A stretch of 64,000 nucleotides of DNA from NCBI GenBank assembly GCA_902524245.1, contig CABZCN010000002.1, forward strand, positions 1 through 64,000. Reading direction: 5' to 3'. The position numbers and the translations under genes were made by a program. Positions 52,805 through 61,757 of the stretch are shown piece after piece; the first letter of the stretch is position 1, and each line of letters starts with the position of its first letter. The notes beneath the pieces are model-generated. The model saw only the letters and a list, made by a program, of their open reading frames with translations, had not been told where the DNA came from and did no database searches. Origin of the DNA: an uncultured Alphaproteobacteria bacterium (GTDB lineage Bacteria; Pseudomonadota; Alphaproteobacteria; HIMB59).

Positions 52805-53406
52805 CTGAGAAAAATGTAAAATTTAAACATATGAAAGATGGAGATAAAGAAGATTATCTATTGCTCCAAAAATATGAGGAAAAGTATGTTTCTTTGACAT
52901 ATGAAAGAATAATAGAAGAACTTACAAGACAAGGAAAAAATACTATGGAGGGTTACAAGATAACAAGATTAGATCATGGTCTACAATCAGCTACTAGAGC
53001 TTATAATGATGGAGCTGACATTGATTGGATTGTTGGTGCCTTACTTCATGATATTGGAGATGGGCTTGCCCCTCAAAATCACGATAGGTTTTCTGCTGAA
53101 GTTGTAAGACCTTATGTAAGAGATGAAATAACATGGGTGATTGAACATCATGGAATTTTTCAAATGATTTACTATGCTCATCATTATGGATGGGATAAAA
53201 ATGCTAGAGATAAATTTAAAGATAATATTTATTTCCAAACTTGCTCAGATTTCTGTGAAAGATGGGATCAAAAATCTTTTGATCCCGAATATAAAAATAA
53301 AGATCTAGATTTTTTTAAACCCTTGATTAAAGAGGTATTTAGCAGACCTCCCTACAAAGATGAATACATCAAAAAAAATGAAGTTTTAGGTTTACCAAAA
53401 GTTTAA
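52801..53406 (+). CDS. tmpB: HD-domain mixed-valent diiron oxygenase, TmpB/PhnZ type
   Basis: A 201-residue HD-fold oxygenase related to PhnZ and inositol oxygenase. Likely metal ligands are His59 in RLDHGLQSATRA, His83-Asp84 in LLHDIGDGLAPQNH, His94, His116/117 in IEHHGIF and Asp156 in RWDQKSFDPEY. TmpB uses O2 to split the C-P bond of the hydroxylated trimethylaminoethylphosphonate, giving glycine betaine and phosphate. The whole layout (GYxIxRLxHxLQxATRAxxDGAD, RPYVRxExTWV, FCxxWDQxSFDP) matches what I recall of TmpB. The overlap with tmpA strongly supports a two-step pathway. Confidence 0.83.
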   Translation: MTEKNVKFKHMKDGDKEDYLLLQKYEEKYVSLTYERIIEELTRQGKNTMEGYKITRLDHGLQSATRAYNDGADIDWIVGALLHDIGDGLAPQNHDRFSAEVVRPYVRDEITWVIEHHGIFQMIYYAHHYGWDKNARDKFKDNIYFQTCSDFCERWDQKSFDPEYKNKDLDFFKPLIKEVFSRPPYKDEYIKKNEVLGLPKV

Positions 53407-53446
53407 ATCTATAAATCTAGATAATTTAAAGTAAGTATATATTGTC

Positions 53447-53971
53447 ATGAGAATTTTCTTGATAACTTTGAGTATTTTACTCACAAGCATAGGGAGCATT
53501 ATGGCGAAAAACTTATATAACTTTAGTATTCAAGATATTGATGGAAATACAGTTAATCTTGATAAATTTAAAGGTAAACCCATTCTTCTTGTTAATACGG
53601 CTAGTAGATGTGGTTTCACAAAACAATACGCTAATCTATCCAATCTTCATCGTGAGTATTTTGAAAAGAATTTAGTAATTATTGGAACTCCTTCTAATAG
53701 TTTTCATCAAGAGCTGAGTAATAATGAGGAAGTTAAAGAATTTTGTTTAGTTAATTATGAAACAAAATTTATTATATCAGAAATTATTAGTGTTGTTGGT
53801 GAAAATGCCCATCCGATATACAGTTGGATGACATCAGAGTATAACGAAACTCCAAAATGGAATTTTTATAAGTATCTCTTTGATGGAGAGGGTCAATTAG
53901 TTAAAAGTTGGTCCTCTATGACCAAACCTGACAGTTCGAAAATTACAAGTTTAATTGATGAGTTAATATAG
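53447..53971 (+). CDS. Secreted glutathione peroxidase (thiol type)
   Basis: A 174-residue peroxidase with a signal peptide (MRIFLITLSILLTSIGSIMA). The peroxidatic Cys55 is in TASRCGFTKQY, where selenium-containing enzymes have Sec. PKWNFYKYLFDGEGQLVKSW near residues 146-165 is the family signature with conserved Asn/Phe. It probably reduces lipid or hydrogen peroxides in the periplasm. It is separate from the Tmp genes by 40 nt, and a terminator follows immediately. Confidence 0.9.
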   Translation: MRIFLITLSILLTSIGSIMAKNLYNFSIQDIDGNTVNLDKFKGKPILLVNTASRCGFTKQYANLSNLHREYFEKNLVIIGTPSNSFHQELSNNEEVKEFCLVNYETKFIISEIISVVGENAHPIYSWMTSEYNETPKWNFYKYLFDGEGQLVKSWSSMTKPDSSKITSLIDELI

Positions 53972-54001
53972 AAAAAGGGGCACATAATGTGCCCCTTTTT
54001 T
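53972..54001. terminator. Bidirectional intrinsic terminator
   Basis: AAAAAGGGGCACA, loop TAA, TGTGCCCCTTTTT: a 13-bp stem with T-runs on both strands. It lies directly after the glutathione peroxidase stop and 20 nt from the end of convergent amtB, so it can stop both transcripts. Confidence 0.9.
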
Positions 54002-54020
54002 AGGAGTACTATAAATAGAA

Positions 54021-55301
54021 TTATTTAAATTCTGGGTAAGCGACTGTTGTTAATTCAGCACTATCTAAACCAGAAGCTTCAGTCTCTTCTGACACTCTTA
54101 AGCCTACAGTTCCTTTTAGAATATAAAAGAATACGCCACTTAAAGGTACAACTAAGACAGCTGCAGCAACAATTCCTATTAATTGCACTAGGAAATCTCC
54201 GCTACCAAAAATACCTACGGCCAGTGTTCCCCAGATACCTGCAACTAAGTGTGCTGATATTGCTCCGACAACATCATCGATTTTCATTTTGTCGAGCATT
54301 GGGATAGCGATAGTACAAAGAATACCACCTATTGCACCAACAATCATAGATAAAAAGTGGTTGCTTAAATCTGGACCTGCAGTAATAGCAACAAGACCTG
54401 CTATAGCACCATTCAATGCAATAGATAGATCAATTTTTTTATACAATAGCTGTGATAAAATAATTGCAGCCACAACACCGCCACATGCAGCAATATTTGT
54501 GTTTACAACAACAATTGACATTGCAGAAGCATCGGCGGCACTACCAAGTGCTAGTTGAGATCCACCGTTAAATCCAAACCATCCAAACCAAAGGATGAAG
54601 GTACCGAGACATGCTAGAGGCATGTTTGCACCAGCAATTGGAGAAATCTTTCCATCTGCGCCATATTTTCCAGCTCTAGGACCAAGAATTAAACAGCCAG
54701 TTAAAGCTGCCCATCCGCCGACTGAGTGAACAATAGTAGATCCAGCAAAATCAGAAAAGCCCATTTCTGTAAGCCATCCACCGCCCCAGGTCCAAGAACC
54801 ATAGATTGGGTAAATAATTCCTGTCATAAATGCTGCAAATATCATGAATGGCCATACTTTAATTCTTTCAGCACATGCTCCAGATACAATTGAAATTGCT
54901 GTAGCACAGAAAACCATTTGGAAGAACCAATCTGAGGCTAAAGAGTAGCCACCCTCTTCTGTTGCAACTGTTAAATCATCAGCGGTATCATAAAAAGCAC
55001 CACCTAATGAACCTATCCAACCTGAAACATCTACATACATTAAACTGTAACCGATTAAATAAAACATTATTCCTGCAATTGAGTATAAAGCTATATTTTT
55101 TAATAAAATTGCTGATGTGTTTTTTTTACGAACAAATCCAGCTTCTAACATGGCAAAACCTAATGCCATGAACATCACTAAGACTCCACTAAAAACAAAT
55201 AAAAATGTATTAAATACAAAGGCTGTTTCAGCAGATACTTCCGCACTTGCAACTCCAGAGAAAAGCAAAGTAGGGATTAAGAAAGTTAATATTTTTTTCA
55301 T
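54021..55301 (-). CDS. amtB: Ammonium transporter AmtB
   Basis: A 426-residue ammonium channel with a signal peptide and 11 helices. MFMALGFAMLEAGFVRKKNT (about 39-58), GGAFYD, FAGSTIVHSVGGWAALTGC (about 184-202), and LVAGIWGTLAVGIFG with the twin-His region late are typical. It moves ammonium into the cell under nitrogen limitation. It is 9 nt downstream of a PII gene, the usual glnK-amtB operon, where PII blocks the channel when nitrogen is in excess. Confidence 0.95.
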   Translation of the reverse strand: MKKILTFLIPTLLFSGVASAEVSAETAFVFNTFLFVFSGVLVMFMALGFAMLEAGFVRKKNTSAILLKNIALYSIAGIMFYLIGYSLMYVDVSGWIGSLGGAFYDTADDLTVATEEGGYSLASDWFFQMVFCATAISIVSGACAERIKVWPFMIFAAFMTGIIYPIYGSWTWGGGWLTEMGFSDFAGSTIVHSVGGWAALTGCLILGPRAGKYGADGKISPIAGANMPLACLGTFILWFGWFGFNGGSQLALGSAADASAMSIVVVNTNIAACGGVVAAIILSQLLYKKIDLSIALNGAIAGLVAITAGPDLSNHFLSMIVGAIGGILCTIAIPMLDKMKIDDVVGAISAHLVAGIWGTLAVGIFGSGDFLVQLIGIVAAAVLVVPLSGVFFYILKGTVGLRVSEETEASGLDSAELTTVAYPEFK

Positions 55302-55310
55302 TGGATCTCC

Positions 55311-55652
55311 TTATTTAATTGCCTCAGCGCCTCGTTCTCCTGTACGTATTCGGACAACTTCTTGCACTTCAGTTACAAAAATTTTTCCATCTCCAATTTT
55401 TCCTGATTTTACTGCTTCAGAAATTGTTGTGATGACTTTTTCGACGTCTGCAGAATCTACTAAAACCTCTGCTCGAGATTTAGGAAGAAAATGTACCTCA
55501 TATTCTGCGCCTCGGTACAGTTCGGTATGACCCTTCTGGCGCCCATATCCTTTAGCCTCAACAATAGTTAAACCTTGGATGTCCACACCTGTGAGTGCTT
55601 GTCTCAAAGCTTCAACTTTATCGGGCTTGATAATTGCTGTTATTAGTTTCAT
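55311..55652 (-). CDS. glnK: Nitrogen regulatory protein PII (GlnK type)
   Basis: A 113-residue trimeric PII protein that senses 2-oxoglutarate and ATP/ADP. The T-loop RGAEYEVHFLPK has the uridylylation Tyr51. KGYGRQKGHTELY (about 34-46) and GDGKIFVTEVQEVVRIRTGERG (about 87-108) are the two family signatures. Length and the neighbouring amtB point to GlnK rather than GlnB. In the 209-nt gap 55653-55861 upstream I see no gene and no sigma-54 site with the right spacing. Confidence 0.93.
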   Translation of the reverse strand: MKLITAIIKPDKVEALRQALTGVDIQGLTIVEAKGYGRQKGHTELYRGAEYEVHFLPKSRAEVLVDSADVEKVITTISEAVKSGKIGDGKIFVTEVQEVVRIRTGERGAEAIK

Positions 55653-55861
55653 AAATACCTCTCTTATTTTTGAGTTGAGAAACTTATAAATACTGAATCA
55701 AAAAAAAAATAATGCTAAGAAGTTAATGAAACTATGCAACTTGTGAATATCCCAGATTGTCCAATAAAATCAGTCATATTGGTAAAAAAACATCAATAAA
55801 TATGATTAAAATAATTAAATGAGCAGACTAAATCTTAAATCAATAAGCAAGTGTTTGTGAC

Positions 55862-56416
55862 TTAAAGAGGATTCTTCCAATCAACTTTATAAATTGCTTC
55901 ATTCCTTCTAAGATTAGGCAATGTAAACGGACCATCATAAGTAGCTTTAATTGCGGGTCCAATTACTTCAATATTATCAGTAATTAAATCACTTTTTAAA
56001 ACATCTCGGTGTTTATAAAAATTTTTATCTGAAGCAAAACCAGAATATCTAATTACTGCAAAATAACCTGGCTTAATTGAAGAAATTTTTACTGAATTAT
56101 CTGATGGTAAAGGTATTTCATTTGGTTTGTATTTACTTGGTAAATAAAATTGCATAACGTACTCGTTTTCAATTTGAGTAACATTCACTGGTGTGGTCAT
56201 TGAAATTTTTTCGCTTTGTTTATTATTGCCAGAAATATAATTAAAAAGTTTTCGAAATCCATTATTTTGATTAGTGTATTGGGTTTGAACTACTAGACGC
56301 TCCTCATAAAATCTAATTTCATACTTATCAGTCTGATGAACTACTTTATAAGGCGATTCATTATAGGCCATCAAGTCTTGTACCACGAGTAATGTAAATA
56401 GTAAGTATTTAATCAT
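55862..56416 (-). CDS. SOUL heme-binding family protein
   Basis: A 184-residue SOUL-domain protein with an N-terminal hydrophobic segment (MIKYLLFTLLVVQDLMA) that may be a signal peptide. YKVVHQTDKYEIRFYEE near residue 23 and KISMTTPVNV near 70 are the SOUL core. GYFAVIRYSGFASDKN (about 117-132) is the other conserved part. Some members bind heme, and most are of unknown role. It overlaps the SH3-like gene by 8 nt and is the last gene after choline dehydrogenase. Confidence 0.83.
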   Translation of the reverse strand: MIKYLLFTLLVVQDLMAYNESPYKVVHQTDKYEIRFYEERLVVQTQYTNQNNGFRKLFNYISGNNKQSEKISMTTPVNVTQIENEYVMQFYLPSKYKPNEIPLPSDNSVKISSIKPGYFAVIRYSGFASDKNFYKHRDVLKSDLITDNIEVIGPAIKATYDGPFTLPNLRRNEAIYKVDWKNPL

Positions 56417-56942
56417 TTAAAATTTGCGTTTCTTTATCAGAGACTCCCCATAATCTGTCATCTATGGGTATCCATCCTTTAATAGAGGATTTATTGCCCT
56501 CAGCTATACTTACTTTCACCATTGTTTCTTTTACCTCTAACAAGTTTACAATTTTTGGTGCAAGTATTACTCCTTTTTGAATAGTCATCCAAGACTCAGG
56601 GACATAAGATTTCAATGCATACAACTCAATATCCTTTAGTATTAGCAAGGTTCTTTTTTTAGATAACTGATTGTGAGCGATCCAACCTTGTATTCCATTA
56701 AATAATTCAATGCGGTACCAGTCTGTATAAGAACTCCAACTATTTCTAAACTCTTCAATAACCTTTACAGGCATATTCTCCTCTGTAAGGAGAAACTTCT
56801 CAGTTTGTTTATTCAAATCTTGATTTTCTGGATAGTGACGTAGCCAAGACTCATCATGGGCAAGAGATTTATAATATGGAATATGTTTATCAGAATATGC
56901 AGTTAATGGGAGTACCAGAAACAAAAGCACTAACCTGATCAT
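56409..56942 (-). CDS. SH3-like exported protein (DUF1058 type)
   Basis: A 177-residue protein with a signal peptide (MIRLVLLFLVLPLTAYS) followed by two bacterial SH3-like parts. Signs are VIEEFRNSWSSYTDWYRIEL (about 60-80), GIQGWIAHNQLS (about 84-95), and a second half ending GWIPIDDRLWG. Such domains bind cell wall material or other proteins. It lies 4 nt after betA and overlaps the SOUL gene by 8 nt. A link with choline use is not evident. Confidence 0.75.
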   Translation of the reverse strand: MIRLVLLFLVLPLTAYSDKHIPYYKSLAHDESWLRHYPENQDLNKQTEKFLLTEENMPVKVIEEFRNSWSSYTDWYRIELFNGIQGWIAHNQLSKKRTLLILKDIELYALKSYVPESWMTIQKGVILAPKIVNLLEVKETMVKVSIAEGNKSSIKGWIPIDDRLWGVSDKETQILND

Positions 56943-56946
56943 TAAT

Positions 56947-58611
56947 TTATCTTTGTGAATTTTGCCAATTTGGATGGGTATAAGGTTGTAGATTTGATGG
57001 AGCTAAAAGAGGTCTTCCCAAGATATGATCTGAGGCTTTCTCACCCGTCATTATAGATGGAGCATTAAGATTGCCATTACATATCTGAGGAAAAATTGAT
57101 GAGTCTGCAAGAAATAAATTTGAAAAACCCTTTACTTTGCAATCGTTTAGAACGACAGAAGAAGGGTCATCTTCTTTTCCAATCTTGCAGGTACCACATG
57201 GATGATAAGCACTTTCACAATTATTTTTTATAAATTCGTCGAGACCTTCATCCGAAACAACGTCATCACCAGGTTGAATTTCATCTCCTTTAAAAGGAAC
57301 TAGGGCCTCTTGACTCAGTATCTCTCTACTAAGTCTAAGTGATTTTCTAAAGTTTGGAAAATCATCTTCATGAGACATGTAATTGAATTTTATAGTTGGT
57401 GAATCAAATGGGTCACTAGATTTTAATTTTACAAAACCTTTAGATTTTGAACGCATTGGCCCTACATGCAATTGAAAACCGTGGCCTTCGCTAGGCGCCT
57501 TTCCGTCATATCTAATTGCGACTGGAAGAAAATGAAATTGTATATCAGGATATGGTATGTTTTTATCAGAGCGAATGAAACCAAGAGTTTCAAATTGGTT
57601 TGTTGCACCTGGCCCACTTTTAAGAAACATCCATTGCATGCCGATAAGTAATTTAGAAAAAGGATTTAAATATTTATTAAGTGTTACTGGTTGTAAACAT
57701 TTGACTTGAAAATAAACTTCTAAATGATCTTGTAAGTTTTTACCAACACCCGGTAAGTTTTTTATAACCTTGATCCCCAAATTATTTAAATCATTGCCCT
57801 CTCCAATACCCGATCTTTGAAGAATTGTTGGACTATTGATAGCGCCAGCTGATAAAACAACACCAATATTTGCACTAAAGGTTTTTTTTTGGCCCCGATG
57901 GTATACTTCAACTCCCTTAGCTTTGTCTTCTTGAAAAATTATTTTATCGACTAGAACCTTTGTTATGAGTTGTACATTTTTTTTCGCTAATGCAGGCTTT
58001 AAATAAGCTTTTGCTGTTGAAAAACGAGAGCCTTTCCAAACGGTCATATCAGCTGGTCCAAAACCCTCCTGTCGAAAGCCATTGTAGTCATCAGTGTAGG
58101 TGTATCCCGCCTGCTCGGTAGCTTTTACAAAAGCATTGTGTAATGGGTTATCTCTTTTGCCATGAGTTATGTTTAGAGGACCTGATTTTCCTCTAAACTC
58201 TGAATTGCCTCCATGGCTTGCTTCCATTCTTTGAAAATATGGAAGGACATCGGGATAATCCCAACCTTTTGCCCCACTTTCAGCCCACTCATTATAGTCA
58301 CCAGCGTTTCCTCTGACATAAATCATTCCGTTAATTGATGAAGATCCTCCAATAACCTTTCCTCTGGGGCAAACAAGAGACCTACCATTTAAAGTAGGTT
58401 CGGGTTCTGCTTTGTAGCCCCAATCGAATTTATTCATATTCATTGGGTATGAGAGAGCTGCAGGCATTTGTATAAAAGGACTGTTGTCATTTCCTCCAAA
58501 TTCTAATACCAGAATTTTTAATTGAGGGTTTTCCCCAAGTCTGTATGCAATTGCAGATCCCGCTGATCCTGAGCCAATTACAATATAATCAGGGTTTTCA
58601 AAATTACTCAT
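56947..58611 (-). CDS. betA: Choline dehydrogenase
   Basis: A 554-residue GMC oxidoreductase with FAD motif GSGSAGSAIAYRLGEN at 12-27. The BetA-type features are PRGKVIGGSSSINGMIYVRG (about 80-99), GATNQFETLGFIRS, HFLPVAIRYDG, and the active-site histidine region ESAYHPCGTCKIG (about 461-473). GNLNAPSIMTGEKASDHILG is the usual C-terminal signature. It oxidises choline to betaine aldehyde at the inner membrane. BetB is not in the window. The length agrees with BetA (556 residues). The metallophosphoesterase gene is divergent. Confidence 0.92.
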   Translation of the reverse strand: MSNFENPDYIVIGSGSAGSAIAYRLGENPQLKILVLEFGGNDNSPFIQMPAALSYPMNMNKFDWGYKAEPEPTLNGRSLVCPRGKVIGGSSSINGMIYVRGNAGDYNEWAESGAKGWDYPDVLPYFQRMEASHGGNSEFRGKSGPLNITHGKRDNPLHNAFVKATEQAGYTYTDDYNGFRQEGFGPADMTVWKGSRFSTAKAYLKPALAKKNVQLITKVLVDKIIFQEDKAKGVEVYHRGQKKTFSANIGVVLSAGAINSPTILQRSGIGEGNDLNNLGIKVIKNLPGVGKNLQDHLEVYFQVKCLQPVTLNKYLNPFSKLLIGMQWMFLKSGPGATNQFETLGFIRSDKNIPYPDIQFHFLPVAIRYDGKAPSEGHGFQLHVGPMRSKSKGFVKLKSSDPFDSPTIKFNYMSHEDDFPNFRKSLRLSREILSQEALVPFKGDEIQPGDDVVSDEGLDEFIKNNCESAYHPCGTCKIGKEDDPSSVVLNDCKVKGFSNLFLADSSIFPQICNGNLNAPSIMTGEKASDHILGRPLLAPSNLQPYTHPNWQNSQR

Positions 58612-58699
58612 CTAATAAAAATTAATTATTAATTTAATCTAAATATAAAGATTTTATTTTATGTTAATATGAAATTATGAATAGCAAAGCCATCTAGAA

Positions 58700-59554
58700 A
58701 TGAATGATAATAATTTAAAAATTATTCAAGTCAGTGACCTACATTTTTTAAAAGACGGTGAGACCATGTATGGCGCTAATCCGGTCAATAGATTTAGGGC
58801 TTTTATAAATGATGTTAATAAAAACCACAGAAATGCTGATTTAGTTGTAATAACAGGAGACATTGCCCATAACGGCATTAAAGAAAGCTATCTACTGTTC
58901 AAAGAGGAATTGAAGAGACTTGACTTACCTTCAGTAATTATGATTGGAAATCATGATAATCGTGAAGTAGTTAAGGCAGAACTATCAAGTGTGACTAAAA
59001 TTGACGATGATGGATTTATTCAATCCTCAATAGAAATCAAAAATCATAAATTAATATTTTGTGACACAGTGTGGGACAATAAAAATATAAATAATATTCA
59101 CGAAGGTTATTACTGTCTCAAAAGATTTAATTGGCTCGAAAAAGAGATTTTATCTTTTAAGTCGAATTCAAATATAATTTTTATGCATCATAACCCAATG
59201 AATGTTTTCATGAAGTCGATGGATAACTATTCTTTTAATGATAAAGACCAAGAAATTATTGCTAAATTCTTAGACAAATACTCATCTAAAATTAAATATT
59301 TATTTTTTGGTCACGGTCATAGACCATTAAGTGGGAAATGGAAAAACGTACCTTACGCTAGCTTGAGGGGATTGTTACATGCTAGGGAGTTGGACTTTGA
59401 TAGTGATGTTGAAAATTTTAAAATGGAAGAGCCAAGTTATGGTATTATCTTTGTTAATGAAAATAATTTAACTTTCCACATTCATGATTTCATGAATAAA
59501 GGAAAAATTTATGAAGGTGATGAAAATTATTTAGGTTTTCCAAATATAGATTAA
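58700..59554 (+). CDS. Metallophosphoesterase (Icc/CpdA-GpdQ type)
   Basis: A 284-residue calcineurin-like phosphoesterase. The metal site is QVSDLHF (Asp, His; about 10-16), VITGDIAHNG (about 51-60), IGNHDN (about 80-85), FMHHNP (about 161-166) and FGHGHRP (about 202-208). This group includes cAMP phosphodiesterase CpdA and glycerophosphodiesterase GpdQ. Divergent from betA by 88 nt, it might free choline from phosphodiesters such as glycerophosphocholine, but this is only inference from position. Confidence 0.82.
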   Translation: MNDNNLKIIQVSDLHFLKDGETMYGANPVNRFRAFINDVNKNHRNADLVVITGDIAHNGIKESYLLFKEELKRLDLPSVIMIGNHDNREVVKAELSSVTKIDDDGFIQSSIEIKNHKLIFCDTVWDNKNINNIHEGYYCLKRFNWLEKEILSFKSNSNIIFMHHNPMNVFMKSMDNYSFNDKDQEIIAKFLDKYSSKIKYLFFGHGHRPLSGKWKNVPYASLRGLLHARELDFDSDVENFKMEEPSYGIIFVNENNLTFHIHDFMNKGKIYEGDENYLGFPNID

Positions 59555-59555
59555 G

Positions 59556-60989
59556 TTAGCTTCTTCCTCTACTACCATGTTTCAAATAAACATTTTTTGC
59601 AAGAATTTTATGCTCTTGTGATTTGCGAATATCAAAAATTTTTTTTCTAGCATACTGAGCAGTTTCTTTAACATTTATAATTTCTTTTTGAACCTCATTA
59701 TCGAACAAATTTACGTTCAAACTTTTTTTTGGGGGATTATGAAAAAAAGCAGGTGGAAAATTTTTTACTTCAGGAATTTGTGACTTAATAAATTTAGCGA
59801 GTGGATCTTGATCCATAGCTTGCTTATAAGGGTTATACATTCTAATAGTATTGATACCAGTTGTTCCGGACTGCATTTGTATTTGACTGTAATGAATTCC
59901 CGGTTCAAAGTCTGTAAACAATGCTGCCAAGCGTGGAGCAAAATATCTCCAATCAAGCCATAAATTATAAGAAGCAAATGAAGCTAACATTGCTCTCATT
60001 CTAAAATTAATCCATCCATAATTTCTTAGATAAATCATACACGCATCGATAAAATGAACTCCGGTCTTACCTTCAATCCAAGCCTCTAATTTCTCTTCAT
60101 CTTTTTCACGTATTTGATCATACACAGGAATAAAGCTTGTATGTTCAATTGATGGCTGATCCTCTAATTTTTGAATAAAATGCGATCTCCAATGTAACCT
60201 GGATAAAAATGAATTTATAGATTTAGCAAAATTTTTATTAGTATGCTTTATTTGATCTCTTTTTTTTGTAGCCTCTTGAAAAACTGTGCGGTGTGAAATT
60301 GTACCGTAGGTTAAATGAGTTGATAATCTTGAACAGCTTTTTTCAGCAGTTATTGGGCTAGACATCTCAAATTGATAATTTTCACCTCTTTTATTCAAAA
60401 AAGACTGAAGTAATTTTTCTGCTTCAACAGATCCACCCATTTGCCTATATGGACATGGTGTTGAATCATAAAAAAATTTTGGTAATTCATGGTTTGTTAA
60501 TTCTAAATTAACTGATTGTTTTATGATGGGAAAATAAGGATTTTTAATAATCTCGTTTCTAAAATTTTTAGCCCATAGGTTTCTATCATGTTGTCCTCTT
60601 TTAACGCCTGGGTAAGAGCACTCAATCCAATCAATTTTATTTTGAAAAAAAAATTTTTTTAATCTTTTATCTCTTTGGTAGGTCCATTGAATACCTGTTT
60701 CTTGTTCGCTAATTACGCTTGAAAAGCTATGTTTATCTTTTAAAAACTTGAATATTTCTAATGCATCACCAAAAAAGATATTCAAATGTAAATTATGTTT
60801 GAGTAATAGTCGTTTAAGCTCATTTATACTCTCTAATGTAAATTGCCACTGCCTTAAAGACATATCTTTTTGCTTCCACAGCTCAGGTTCAATTATGTAA
60901 ATTAGTATAGATCTTTTATTTTCATCAATAAGAATTTCATTGTCTTTGTATCTTAGATTCTTCTTAAACCAGACGATCCTATTTGACAT
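59556..60989 (-). CDS. Cryptochrome/photolyase family protein
   Basis: A 477-residue flavoprotein. The N-terminal photolyase alpha/beta domain (VWFKKNLRYKDNEIL) would bind an antenna cofactor. The FAD-binding helical domain has LTYGTISHRT (about 245-254), GKTGVHFIDACMIYLRNYGW (about 301-320), RMRAMLASF and QMQSGTTGINTIRMYNP (about 381-397). It probably repairs UV pyrimidine dimers with light. It may instead be a light sensor, but the repair role is more usual in surface-ocean bacteria. It starts 6 nt after the stop of the ABC permease gene downstream in coordinates. Confidence 0.88.
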   Translation of the reverse strand: MSNRIVWFKKNLRYKDNEILIDENKRSILIYIIEPELWKQKDMSLRQWQFTLESINELKRLLLKHNLHLNIFFGDALEIFKFLKDKHSFSSVISEQETGIQWTYQRDKRLKKFFFQNKIDWIECSYPGVKRGQHDRNLWAKNFRNEIIKNPYFPIIKQSVNLELTNHELPKFFYDSTPCPYRQMGGSVEAEKLLQSFLNKRGENYQFEMSSPITAEKSCSRLSTHLTYGTISHRTVFQEATKKRDQIKHTNKNFAKSINSFLSRLHWRSHFIQKLEDQPSIEHTSFIPVYDQIREKDEEKLEAWIEGKTGVHFIDACMIYLRNYGWINFRMRAMLASFASYNLWLDWRYFAPRLAALFTDFEPGIHYSQIQMQSGTTGINTIRMYNPYKQAMDQDPLAKFIKSQIPEVKNFPPAFFHNPPKKSLNVNLFDNEVQKEIINVKETAQYARKKIFDIRKSQEHKILAKNVYLKHGSRGRS

Positions 60990-60995
60990 CTGTTT

Positions 60996-61757
60996 CTAAT
61001 CTTTAATTTTGAAGCCTTTTGAAAAAATATAAATAATTGCAGAAATATTTAAAATTAAAAATGTAAATATCATAATCAAACTTGTTGTAATACTCACATC
61101 AGCCATTTCATAAAAACTCCATCGAAAACCACTAACTAAATAAAGAACTGGATTTACCAAAGAAACGTTTTGCCAAAACTCTGGTAACCAGTTTATTGAA
61201 TATAGCGATCCACCAAGAAATACGAGTGGAGATAAAATTAGTGTTGGAAATATTGATAGCTCCTCCCAATTTGATGACAACATCCCTATAAGAAAACCAA
61301 GTAAGCTAAAAGTTAAAGATGTTAAAACGAGCATTAAAATCATAGTAAATGGGTGCATAATATATATTTCAACAAAGAATAACCCTGTTGCTAATATTAA
61401 ACTTCCTAAAATTATTGATTTTGTGGTAGCAGCACCAACAAAACCAATAACAATCTCTGTTGTTGATAGTGGGGCAGCATATATTTCATTTATAGTTCCA
61501 AGAAACTTTGGAAAAAAAATACCTGAGGAAGCGTTTGAAACACTTTGTGTAAGTAAAGCTAACATTATCATACCAGGCACTATGAAAGAACCATAAGAGA
61601 TATCTTCAATTACAGGGATGCGACTTCCTATTGCAGCACCGAAGACAACAAAATAAAGAGAGGATGATATAACAGGAGAAAATATACTTTGAACAGTTGT
61701 CCTTCTCATTCGATCCATTTCATGCAAGTAAATTGCCATTATGCCTGTCCAGTTCAT
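60996..61757 (-). CDS. ABC-2 type transporter permease (YadH type)
   Basis: A 253-residue permease with six predicted helices. IYLHEMDRMRRTTVQSIFSPV (about 9-29) and IVGFVGAATTKSIILGSLIL are typical. FPTLILSPLVFLGGSLYSINWLPEFWQNVS (about 170-199) is the ABC-2 signature. The gene overlaps the ATPase gene by 4 nt. The E. coli pair YadG/YadH (308 and 256 residues) has the same size and order. The substrate is unknown, probably a lipid or drug. Confidence 0.88.
   Translation of the reverse strand: MNWTGIMAIYLHEMDRMRRTTVQSIFSPVISSSLYFVVFGAAIGSRIPVIEDISYGSFIVPGMIMLALLTQSVSNASSGIFFPKFLGTINEIYAAPLSTTEIVIGFVGAATTKSIILGSLILATGLFFVEIYIMHPFTMILMLVLTSLTFSLLGFLIGMLSSNWEELSIFPTLILSPLVFLGGSLYSINWLPEFWQNVSLVNPVLYLVSGFRWSFYEMADVSITTSLIMIFTFLILNISAIIYIFSKGFKIKD

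Noticed and set aside
55117-55530. A 137-codon plus-strand frame over the amtB-glnK junction
   Set aside because: It lies opposite two strongly recognised genes and has no family features; it is a shadow of the opposite strand.
55653-55861. A sigma-54 promoter for glnK-amtB
   Set aside because: A GG and a TTGC are present on the minus strand, but with 13 rather than 10 bases between GG and GC, so it does not fit.
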